A DNA stretch of 64,000 nucleotides, from assembly GCA_040954595.2 (NCBI GenBank), contig CM082581.2, forward strand, positions 5,580,001 to 5,644,000, in the 5' to 3' direction. The stretch comes from Balanoglossus misakiensis (Eukaryota > Hemichordata). Position 1 is the stretch's first letter; each line of letters begins with the position of its first letter. Under the pieces are notes generated by a model. That model saw only the letters and a program-made list of their open reading frames with translations. It made no database searches and had not been told where the DNA came from. This document shows, in pieces, positions 41,518 through 57,641 of this stretch. Both the position numbers and the translations under genes were made by a program.

Positions 41518-42375
41518 ATGGCAGAGGGAGAAGAACCTGAAACTCAAGAAAGGGTCGCCTCCAGTGACCAAGAAAAGGGTACGTTATCACAAGTTCCAAC
41601 ACAATGCCACAGATCAGGGGGACAGAAACAATGCCCTTTCTGTTTGAATGTAAACATTTGGCCGTCAAACCGTTCTCAAGTATATTTAATCAACGTGACT
41701 TGTGATGGAACATGCTGCATTTAACCACGGTGTGACCGTGAGTGAACAATTACATTACGTGGAAGCCAAAACGTCTACTGCAGGTAGCAGGGCTTCTTCA
41801 GAAATGTGTAAGGAGCGCCAGAATGTGGCAAAGGATATGAAAAATCTGCACGATGAAAATGATGAAAAGGTAAATGCGATACTTGAATGAATCGTCCTAG
41901 TTATAAACAAATTCATTTTCCCTAAAGCTGGATTGGATTCCATGAATATGACCCCATTTATACAGGTTACATAGATGGAAGCACTCTGGACAGCTCTGGT
42001 GTGAATCAATACATTTACTTCAGCCATTACAAGTAAAAACATCTTTCTTTTTTTATCCTATTAATTGCAGATCAGCGTAATTCCTGGTTTGCAAGTTAAA
42101 ATATCCGACTTTAGCGTCAGTTCAAGAGCCTCCTCCCCCAAATATCCCGGGGGAGGTACTGTATTGTACATGGCCCCCGAAGTCATGGCCTCCAAACCGC
42201 CCACCAGCTTCGCCAAGGACATCTGGGCACTTGGCTGTAGCATAGCAGAGATGGTCACCCTTGAGCCACCCTTCATATATTCAAATCTTGATCTGGTGGT
42301 GACCATCACCAGGCGCCGCGTGGCTCAAGGGGAGGCCATCGTACCACAGGACATCCAGGTACTACAAAGCATGAT
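41518..42375 (+). CDS. Truncated protein-kinase-like gene, left copy (three-exon model)
   Basis: The model has exons 41,518-41,578 (ATG; ends AAG G|GTACGT), 41,784-41,869 (after CTACTGCAG; ends GAAAAG|GTAAAT) and from 42,071 (after AATTGCAG). The splice phases close at both joins. The first 49 codons are acidic and charged and are not recognised. The third exon resembles the C-lobe of a Ser/Thr kinase: subdomain VII as SDFS where DFG is expected, an intact APE motif (YMAPEV), and KDIWALGC for subdomain IX. The ATP-binding lobe and HRD loop are absent, so an active kinase is unlikely. The frame stays open to 42,514, but similarity to the right copy ends near 42,367. It may be a degenerate fragment. 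Confidence 0.4.
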
Positions 42376-42599
42376 CTCATCAACTAGGAAACATGGAAGT
42401 AAACCCCACTTAGACCATTACATTTCCATTTTTCATTACAAAATTTCACTTTGCGTCATATGCGGCCAAGATACAGGCACCGTAGCCTTGTCTTTTCTCG
42501 CCAGAAAACGTTGAGGCTTACCCAACTTATAGTAAAATTGGAACCAATGTCCTGCGTTGTTTTGAGAAAAACGGGAACATACATGTAGCTGTGGTGTGC

Positions 42600-43217
42600 C
42601 TCTCGCAAATCACGTTGAAGTTGGGTGTCACTCAGACTGTCTGAGGCCATCATGCTGAATGCTTCCCAGCTGATCGATGTTTGGCGCGCCGGTTTCATTC
42701 GCGCCAAAATGTTGCAAGTTTGTAGCGTTTGCAACACTGCTTGTGCTACGTCCGTTGTCAGTCTGATTTTCGATCGCGTCGTCCGTGGACAACTTTGTCT
42801 GTCTTGAATGAATATCGGCCATGATGCTGTTTACCTCTTCTCTCAGATCGATGCTAGGTACTCTGATAGAATTTCAAGTCTGTCAGGTGGGATTGATGAA
42901 GCTTTTCTTCCTCTCGCCTTGTCTTGTGATGTAGGCTTCTTGGCTGCTGCTACGCGACTCAGCATGTTGAGGAAAATTATGTCGACGCAGTTGTCTTTAG
43001 GTGACTGACAATTGTGATCAACAGCCGGAGAAACGATCAGTGAACCGTGTTGTCGTGATAATGTCCGAATATGCGGGGGATAGACGCAAAAGGGCGACAA
43101 ACTTTGTAAAAACTCGGACGAGTTGCGAACACAGGCTAACCGGCTTGGAAGTTTGATGTCAAAGGTCACAATTCCGAAACTTACCGCCCTTGAGGGCGCT
43201 CTCTCAAAGGGCCACAA
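42600..43217 (-). pseudogene. Broken minus-strand ORF, possibly transposon-derived
   Basis: Two adjacent minus-strand frames look like one protein split by a one-base shift near 42,840. The upstream frame includes a basic stretch and IPPDRLEILSEYLAS. The downstream frame continues as LREEVNSIMADIHSRQTKLS and ends at 42,628. The charged, coiled-coil-like character resembles ORF1/gag-type proteins of retroelements, but I cannot name a family. It lies between the two kinase copies, where they lose similarity, so insertion of a mobile element is a reasonable inference. Confidence 0.3.
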
Positions 43218-43526
43218 TTAATGTCTGCATCAAAATTGCTTACACATGTTATGACTTCCCACTAGAACTAAGATATAGTTAAGTTATTGTTAAAACCCTT
43301 TCACTACCATTTCCACCGGTGTACTTTTTGAAAACTTTCCAAAAGCTTTATGTTTCACGTTTCGTTTACCACCCCACTTTCTAAAGCCGCATTGCGTTCC
43401 ACGAATTTGACCCAATTTATGGAAATAGATGGATGAGCTAAGAACAGTTCTGCATATGCATCGATACCTTAACTTCCGCCATTACAAGTAAGAAATCTGA
43501 CTTTCCATTTATCACATTAATTGCAG

Positions 43527-43885
43527 ATTAGCAATCCGACTTCAGCGTCAGTACAAGGACCTCTGGAGGAACGGTTACATGGCACCAGAAGTACTGGCCT
43601 CCAAACCAGCCACCGGCACCGCCAAGGACATCCGGGCACTTGGCTGTAGCATAACAGAGATGGCCACCCTTGAGCCACCATTCATATACTCCAATCTCGA
43701 TCTGGTGGTGACCATCACCTGGCGCCGCGTGGCTCAAGGGGATGACCATCGTGCCCCAGAACATCCGGGTGCTACAGGCGGGTCCATTCCGGGATCTGTG
43801 CGCCGCCTGTTGTCAGATGGACCCTTCTGGCAGACCAAGTGCCCAGGGGGTAGTCTGCCGCCTCGCAAATATCAACATCAAGTGA
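43527..43885 (+). pseudogene. Kinase-like pseudogene, right copy
   Basis: This is a degraded second copy of the exon starting at 42,071. It is preceded by homologous intron sequence ending AATTGCAG (compare 41,930-42,070 with 43,390-43,526). Relative to the left copy it has a deletion before the activation segment, a frame slip just before YMAPE, and an inserted base near 43,741 that shifts the frame after VAQGD. Beyond that shift it keeps kinase subdomain XI (Asp-Pro-Ser-Gly-Arg-Pro) and reaches a stop at 43,883-43,885. This shows what the ancestral exon contained. No functional product is expected. Confidence 0.6.
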
Positions 43886-45289
43886 AAGACTACCGAGTAA
43901 TCCGATGACATAAATCCATGGGGTCGAGCAGAATCTGTTTGTCGTTTTTGATATCTTTTAACCATGTTGCCGTCACTCACAACTTTGATTTCTTCTGCTT
44001 TGTAAAGACATGTCATTTGTTACTCATCACTCAATTAAAATTACAAAATGTAAATAATGTGTAAGCTTTTGATTTGTCTTCATGCAAGTTGATTTTTCTT
44101 CATACCAACACACGGTCGCGATATAATAGAGGTGTTGAAGAACGCTTTCAATCGTTTAATTTCGCATCAAGTGGCCTGAGTACACGCCATCGTTTTACTG
44201 TACATTTACTGACACTGCATGACGCGACCTCCCATTAAATTATCATCCGATAACAGTGGCGACATGTGCAGTGTACACCCGGATGACATGAACAAGCCTC
44301 CCACGATAGGTGTATCAGCTTTGACGATTTATGACCTGTGCAATCATGCATGTGTACTAAGTATTTGTTGAAAATGCAGAGAGAACCAATCCACGAAACA
44401 GTCGGAAGGGAATATTATTTGTAGTGATGGTATCATTTTATTAAAATGTCCGGCAACTGGCTGCATCATGACAACAACGCAGCACATTCACATTGACTCG
44501 AAAATCTCCAAACTTTGAAATGAATAATTGAAGTCGAATTTCAAATGTCGTTAAAATAATATTGTTTCACAGTAGATACACCTCACGTAAACAGCTCATG
44601 TCAATTCAGCTCTGTAACAGTGACCGTAAAGCGCAACTCAGGCTATTAAGGCTACAGAGGCATAGCTGACTCTAAGGTAAGAAACTCGGCTAACGTCTAA
44701 CGGTACATGTAACATGTCACGCCCATGGTACAAATCAATAGATAATTTGGGGTCCAGGCGTAATGGTCAGCTGACGAGTTGTGACCTTAAAATACTAGGT
44801 CAGTTTGTAGGTGTCATTTGCAAACGTCACCATGTTGAAAATGCGCATGTCTGGTTGAAGTGATAAGCTGCCTGCATGATGTCCGCTTAGTTCATAATCA
44901 CGGAGTTTAATTAGAACACCTGGGTAAGTAAATGCCGTGTATTACATTCGGTGACAGTTACCTTTATACGTAACTGGTTTAGTGGAATTAGCCTTGGGTC
45001 TTATTAGGTGCCTGTATTTGCTCCCGGCCTTGAAACTTGTTTCATGCCGATTCTACATGTATTACACTGCGGAATTCTTTCTTATCTTACATGTACATTT
45101 ACGGTCTAATTTAAATATTTACAACCACTCAAACGTGCATACAAATCTTTGCACTGCCAGTCCGACCTCTATCACAAGCTCTTTATATATACGCCATTTT
45201 CCATTAAAACCCTCGCCGTTCTTTCGCTTTCGTTTTTAACCATCAACGAGCCATTGTTATTGCATCGGTAAACATCCATTTTCTCTTAA
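43886..45289. other. Intergenic stretch, no gene seen
   Basis: No supported gene between the kinase pseudogene and the foldback element at 45,290. The plus-strand ORF at 44,982-45,239 lacks recognisable features. Confidence 0.6.
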
Positions 45290-45692
45290 GGATGTACGCG
45301 CAGAACATAAACCGGAAACAGTGCGCGCCCGGTCTTTTTCCCATAGGATTACATTGAAAATTGCTAGAAAACAAACTTCTACTATTGTCATTTTCACGCA
45401 AAGCTCAGTCCAGCCAATATAAATTCATTGGTCAAATAAAATATAGGGGTCACCGCGCTCTTTTTTGAGATAAATTGCGTTAAAAAATTTGTCCATAGAC
45501 AAACCATTGGTGAAAAATGCTGAGTCATCAGTTTTCTTCTATTATCGACTAAATTCATGGCTCTGTATTTCAAAAACAAGCGCGGTGACCCCTTTATTTT
45601 ATTACGGATTTTCATTATACATACAAAGGAGAATCCAAAAATCCACAATTAAAAAAAATGACAATACTTTCAATTTTACTGATCGTACATCC
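45290..45692. mobile_element. Foldback MITE with TTAA flanks (403 bp)
   Basis: The terminal inverted repeats GGATGTACG (45,290-45,298) and CGTACATCC (45,684-45,692) are each bordered by TTAA, at 45,286-45,289 and 45,693-45,696. Internal inverted repeats continue the foldback. A GGGGTCACCGCGC block near 45,447 is mirrored by GCGCGGTGACCCC near 45,580, and TATTGTCATTTT is mirrored by AAAATGACAATA. No transposase is encoded. A TTAA duplication is the piggyBac hallmark, so a non-autonomous piggyBac-like element is a reasonable but unproven class. Confidence 0.7.
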
Positions 45693-45944
45693 TTAAATCG
45701 AACATTCTAGTTCCTGGTAGCCATCTTCCTGGTATACCGACATTTTGTAAACTACCCCTCACGAACTGAACGGTTGCTCTGAATAGGCGACGTCAAAACA
45801 AGAGTATTGTATCAAATATCTGCACTGCAAGCCTTAAGCTTTTCATACAGATTCCAACTTTGACCCTTATTCCAACAACAAGGTCAGATAAGGTGACTGG
45901 TACTTAAAATAATACTTGTCCGCGCATGCTCACTTCAGATCGTG

Positions 45945-46011
45945 GTGACTAGACGAATATTCGACGGTTTCATAGCCTGTCGTTTGCATTGGCAAACTTC
46001 AGCATTTTACG
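45945..46011 (+). other. Candidate 5' non-coding exon of TRIM-Deltex gene A
   Basis: A consensus donor (ACG|GTAAGTATC) at 46,012 and an acceptor (TATACAG) at 46,519-46,520, six bases before the gene A ATG, would define a 509-bp intron in the 5' UTR. The upstream limit of this exon is a guess. No TATA box was recognised. Confidence 0.35.
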
Positions 46012-46526
46012 GTAAGTATCATGAGACCACATTATCTTAATGTATCATAGTTTTTGGGTGTTTATTGTGGCTTGGTATTGTGGCACACGGAAGTAAATTA
46101 CACGCAAAATCGCTTAATTTACGGATGGACAGGTGCGTGTGTGGGGGAGGGGGGGGTTTCTATCAGGGCGGGGTAGGCTGGCGTGAACTTTTTAAAAACA
46201 CATAATGTCGAGACATCCCTAAGAGATTTAATAAGGAAGCTGTCATGTTAATTTAATGCCTTGAAAATTGCTTGTTGGAAGAAATGACATCCAAGTTTGA
46301 CTTAAAAGTATTCGTTGTCACCAAACATAAGCTTATTATTATGTATGTCCAATGGTAAATAATTGACTTCTTCATTGAAAATTTGGCTTTGAAAACATTA
46401 TTCTTGTCTGCGCATAGGTACTGTCCATTGGGGCCAGTTGTGCATATGTCATTTAACTTTCCCAACAATTAGATAGGAATCTATGTATGTTTTACACTTA
46501 GACTTTTTCCACGTATACAGTCCAAC

Positions 46527-49116
<2,590 letters not shown>

Positions 49117-49368
49117 AATCATTTAGCACAACTGCTATAGAACATTTTAAGTGAAAATGTATATATTGATTCAGACTATATAGCAACTTTGATATTCTTT
49201 CGTGTTGTAATGATGACTAGTATGGTCGACAATGCGGGACCTCTGACGAATCATATGTGATTGAATTGGTAAAAAATTAAAGCTTTGGGCAAAACTTTTC
49301 GAAGTTACATACGAAGCCTACAGTTAATACTAATGTCACAGCGTCATTTCCCTTATGTGTTGTGTATA

Positions 49369-49374
49369 AATAAA
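49369..49374 (+). terminator. Polyadenylation signal, gene A
   Basis: AATAAA lies 253 nt after the gene A stop codon. A GT-rich downstream element (TGTGTTGTGTT) follows about 15 nt later. Confidence 0.65.
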
Positions 49375-50495
49375 AATTCTAGATGCTAATGTGTTGTGTT
49401 ACCTATTTATTCGAGAAAGAATAAGCTTATACACATAAAATCGTACCATGGTCACAATCCACTAGAAATTTAAACATTTTTTCCTAAAACTTCTTATTAA
49501 TCATTTCAGTGTCGTCAATAATTATGTCAATTTCACATTTGATTAGGAAAATATATGTAAAAAAGCAGGTAATTTTACCATCTTTTGTATATTCAGTATA
49601 TAATAATGTGATACACGGTTGTTTAAAGAAAATAGTAGTAGAATAGTATATTTGAATGTTGTTTTGCATTTGCATTCCCCGTGAACATACTAAGGTATAA
49701 ATGTAGAATCCAGTATTGGCCGAAATACATATTACAATCATGAGCGTTAGTGATGGACACACCAACATACAGCTCTTCAATTTTCATGTGAATGTATGAT
49801 AACGATTTGGACATTAGTAGATTACATGTACTTCCATACTGGTTCCTACTGTACACTGTACTATCAGAGTATTCATTTTAATAACTCCATAGTCTAAACA
49901 AGCTCACGATTCCATTATAATACTTACAAGATAACTTTTTCAGCGTGACGTATCCCTGCATGTATACTTATGATTTGTATGTTCATTTTTTAAAATTCCA
50001 TTGGCCTTGATTTTAAACATTAATATTACCGATTTAAAAAAAAAGCGATGCGAACCTGATATTAATTTTGTTGACTGCTTTGAGAACGACAACTTTAGTT
50101 CAATTATCACAGTATTCAGGCTACTTGAATGTGAATGCAGAATCTGCAAGTCACTGCGAAATGTTCCAATTAAAGGCAATATTTCTCTTGCCAGACTTGA
50201 AGTTGTTTTATTGGTGTGTCAGAATAAATTCGCAATATTTTCCAATCAAATTGGTTGTGTATTGTTATTGCTGTAATGACTGTAATGTTGATCTGTGGTT
50301 TCGTATCGTAGAATGGACACAGATATCCTGGAGCAAAACATTGATGATACTCAGTGAACAAAGGAAAGCCGACCAATACAATAATAAGTAAACATAGTTG
50401 ATAATCAATTGTATATGGAAATTTCAAAATATGGGGTTGATCCGTCAACATGGATATACAGTCCTTGTTCTGTACCTTCCTATGAAATATGAAAT
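49375..50495. other. Intergenic stretch, no gene seen
   Basis: AT-rich sequence between gene A and the hairpin at 50,496. The overlapping short ORFs on both strands are not protein-like. Confidence 0.55.
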
Positions 50496-50574
50496 GGGCC
50501 ATCCCAAGCAGAAAGGGGTCTTATGGTCATAAGTATTGCACTCCCATAAGACTCATTTCTGCTTGGGATGGCCC
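50496..50574. repeat. Near-perfect hairpin (79 nt)
   Basis: The left arm (50,496-50,526, starting GGGCCATCCCAAGCAGAAA) and right arm (50,544-50,574, ending CTGCTTGGGATGGCCC) form a stem of 31 pairs with one mismatch and one G-T wobble. The loop is 17 nt. The dimensions fit a miRNA precursor, but equally a very short MITE. No clear target duplication borders it. Confidence 0.65.
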
Positions 50575-51017
50575 AAGTATTTTAATGACGTCCGTGGGAC
50601 CCATGGAGGTTTACGCCCCTACTTGGAAGTGTCTACTTAATATGTGAATGTAACCTTTAATAATTCGATTTCTTCAAACATCGATAAATAAGTTCCATAC
50701 TTCAAAAACATGCTTACCTCTACAGTAACAATGCCTATATACTTGTACCAATAATAAATGTAATCACATCCCTATTGAAAAATCGAACTTGTGACCAAAC
50801 TATGGGTGCATCGCTCGTCTGTTACGTGGAAAATAAAACTCACTTAATTTTATCTCGTAGTTTTAATGTCTGTCGCCTTTTATATCTTGTCAACCGCGTG
50901 TAAATCGAAGTGAACAGCGAACAAGACATGAAGTAAAAAAATCGCTTAGGCCAAAAAAAAAAAAGAGTTTTGTTTAGCGTCCAAGCAAAATCTCAAAATT
51001 GATGCGGTGGCGCGGCT

Positions 51018-51051
<34 letters not shown>

Positions 51052-52122
51052 CTTCTGCGAAACAAGAACAGCAAATATTTCTTTAATAGTCCAAAATTAA
51101 GGGTGGATTTGGTCAAAGTAGGGGGGAATCATGATTTGCATAATTTATGTTAATTAGGTAAACATCAAGGAATGACAATTTTGAACGTTAACTTACTAAC
51201 TGCCTTCATTCCATATTAAAAACTGCATGTGAACTTGACAACATATTAACAGTTACAGTTTTTTCTACTTTAAATTAGTAGATTTTGCAGAGGAAGCCAC
51301 CAGCTTGCATAACTTTCAGGGCATGTAATTTAAAAAATGCTGGAGAGCTGAAAATAACTCTCCTGAAATTAATTACACATACAAGTGGTAGGAGAGTGAC
51401 TGATTAACTGCTCCCCTGGCAAGTAGAGTGAAATGAATAAAATAAATGCAACTGCAAAAACAATAGTGTATTTCTTTAATACTATACCTGAGAAAAAAAT
51501 TTCTTGTTTGATTTTAAAAGTTTCAGTTTAGCTGCCAAAATATTAGATTGTGAAACCATTAATAGTTTAATAAATTGAAGTGGTATATTTTCCTTCAGAT
51601 TTCTGCCTACACTTCCCCATCTGTGGCTAGGCACACTACTCAAATAAACAGTCTCTGTACATATTGAATGACTTTCCTTCCTAAGTAAGAAAACAAGGTC
51701 ATGGAAAACTGATACATTCTTGATAATCGTCATGGCAGGAACGCAGTTTCTTTAATTTGCATAAAATTGTTACGTTCTGCCAACCCAATTTCAAAAGTCG
51801 CCATAACAACAAGTTCACTTGAGTGCAGAGTGTGTGCTCTAAATTTAGACGGTATCCAGATAGGCTGTTCCAACAATTGCACACTATAGCCCTGGAGCTA
51901 ATAACACGTAATTGAATGTGAAAGTCATCTACAACATAGTTTCGGGGGGTGGGAAGTTAAAATGTATAGGCCAGCACGCAGTAATATCGGCCGTTTTCCC
52001 AGTGTTTTGACTGACGGTGCCTGCTATTAAGGCTTGGACGCGCATGTACTGGCTGGGTGGGCTGTTCACGAAGGGGCAATTGTCGCCCCCTGAACTTGTT
52101 ACAAGGGGCGATTCAAGTGTAA

Positions 52123-52922
52123 GGCTGCATTCACAAACACCTCTGGAGGGGGGGGCGGGAGAATTCAATTTTTTTTACCGTTAATTTTCACATGCCCCCC
52201 TTCCGAACTGCCAATATTTTCAAATCCCCCCCTTCCGAACTGCCAAAATTTTGAAATCCCCCCCCCATTGTCTTTCACAGAGCAAAACACATCACCTATC
52301 TATCTTGTAAAAAGAAAAACAGCGCTCCCATGAAAAGAATTTGAAACTGATGTTTCCCCTCATCAGTGGGTATTAAAACTGAACATTGTTTTTATTTTTT
52401 AAGTACATATATTTGTATTCTGTGTTTGGAGACTTTGTAAACCGAGACTTGAAGGGGGTGGGTTTGGGAGGGGGTGTCCCCCTCCCACGTAAGAAAATTT
52501 TCTAAAATACAGAGCTCAAAGCTGCATTTTAATGAACCCGGCAAAAGCAAATTAACTCAACTACAGGTATGTTGGGGAGGACAAATTTAACCGTCGGCGC
52601 TCAAAGTTATCATGGGGTCCGGCAAGCCCCCTGACCTGGGACACTAGATAAACCAGTCAATGATTGAAAGGTGTTGATGAATGGAGGGGGTGGGTGTGGG
52701 AGGGGGTGTCCCCCTCCCACATGAGAAAATTTTGTAAAATAAAGGGCGCGAAACTGCATTTTTGTGGACTCAAAATAAATATTTAGTCGTTAAAGTTTTC
52801 AAGTCCCCCCCTTTCAGTCCCTAAATTATTTCAAATCCCCCCCTCACATACCCTCAATTTTTTCAAATCCCCCCCCCTCAATTCTCCTGCCCCCCCCTCC
52901 AGAGGTGTTTGTGAATGCAGCC
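52123..52922. mobile_element. Nested 800-bp Harbinger-type MITE
   Basis: The 43-nt terminal inverted repeats (52,123-52,165 and 52,880-52,922) match at 42 positions. They begin GGCTGCATTCACAAACACCT and continue into a G8 tract. TAA borders both ends (52,120-52,122 and 52,923-52,925), again a TWA-type duplication. Inside each terminus are C-tract/AT-rich repeats containing TTCAAATCCCC. No coding capacity is seen. It sits wholly within the larger element, so it inserted later. Confidence 0.8.
52452..52762 (+). repeat. Direct repeat with G/C palindromes inside the nested MITE
   Basis: Two copies of an approximately 79-nt unit start near 52,452 and 52,683. Each contains the palindrome GGGAGGGGG-TGT-CCCCCTCCC (52,466-52,486 and 52,698-52,718) followed by GAAAATTTT. 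The G runs could form strong secondary structure. Confidence 0.75.
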
Positions 52923-53077
52923 TAAAAGAGGGGGAATCGCGCGATCGCGCGTCCTGGAGAAAACACTGGTCACTTGATTTCCGGGTTCAAAAATTACGGA
53001 AAAAAAGCCTCGACGCGCATGTTTAAAAGTGACGCGCGCGAGGACGCTAAACAAAACTCTTTTTTTTTTTGGCCTTA

Positions 53078-53729
53078 GCTTGGTTTACCTCTGAACTCTA
53101 CATGACCCTTGTACATGTATATACATTGAAAGTGCGCATGTCCGTTAGACTGCCAGGGGTGTTGACGTGGTGGAGATTTTGTTGGGTCTGTACCCCGGGA
53201 GCCTGCAGCTGCAGCGGCCGTGTAAACCCAATTGCGCCGGATCACCGAGGTGAGTGGCGCATTGTCAGCCCGACACTTGCCATTATCCATTGTCATTTAG
53301 ACTGACTTACCGACCTTGTTAGAAAATGAAAGTAACCATCAAACATTTTATTTTATCGTCGAAACGTATATGAACAAGTTTACTATATTTACAGTAAAAC
53401 GTTGCTAATTTTGCGTGTTTAACTTACACACAGTACCAATTGAATTTTTTCTGTGTGCATATTTAGTAAAATAGTCTTCTTTCATTTTAGTTTCGCTTTC
53501 ATTCGCTTACTAAGAAATTTCGTCAGTCTCATGACGCAGTGTGATTCACGTATTATGCGCCATATGCTAGGTGTTTCTCTTGAAAATGCGCCAGTTCTAT
53601 CAATCAATTTTCTTTTCCTTATAGACGTTTGCGTTTGCACGTACATGTACGGTGCAACCACAGTGTAAACCGCGTCTCGATCTACAGTCGTTCGTCCAGT
53701 TAGTAGATTAACCGAGATAAAAAACAAAC
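53078..53729. promoter_or_regulatory. Presumed promoter and 5' UTR region of gene B
   Basis: This 650-bp interval lies between the transposon and the gene B ATG. It is CpG-containing and includes a CTGCAGCTGCAG-like palindromic patch near 53,203. No TATA box was recognised. The last 50 bases are likely 5' UTR. Assignment rests on position only. Confidence 0.3.
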
Positions 53730-57424
<3,695 letters not shown>

Positions 57425-57635
57425 GATTCCAGCGCGGATAAATCAATGAACTTAACTTTACGTTATTCTTCGTACCAAAGAGCCATAGTTAGTCCTTTAT
57501 GGTATCAGAAATATTTTTGTTTCACAGTTACACAGCAATGTGAACACTGCTTATTTGAATGAAATTGTTAATGTGGATATCACAGTGTTTAACAAAATTC
57601 AAATTCATAACCGACGAACTGAAATCAGACTGTGC

Positions 57636-57641
57636 AATAAA
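57636..57641 (+). terminator. Polyadenylation signal, gene B
   Basis: AATAAA lies 211 nt after the gene B stop codon. It is the first canonical hexamer downstream on the plus strand that I noticed. Confidence 0.55.

Larger units (their letters stand above)
50949..53074. mobile_element. Harbinger-type non-autonomous DNA transposon (2126 bp)
   Basis: Terminal inverted repeats of about 33 bp start GGCC, run through an A tract and contain GAGTTTTGTTTAGCGTCC on the left (50,949-50,982), with the exact reverse complement on the right (53,042-53,074). TTA borders both ends (50,946-50,948 and 53,075-53,077). A three-base TWA target duplication with GG-initial termini is characteristic of PIF/Harbinger elements. 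No transposase or Myb-like ORF is visible, so it would depend on an element elsewhere. It carries a T tract (51,018-51,051) and hosts a second element at 52,123-52,922. Confidence 0.8.
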
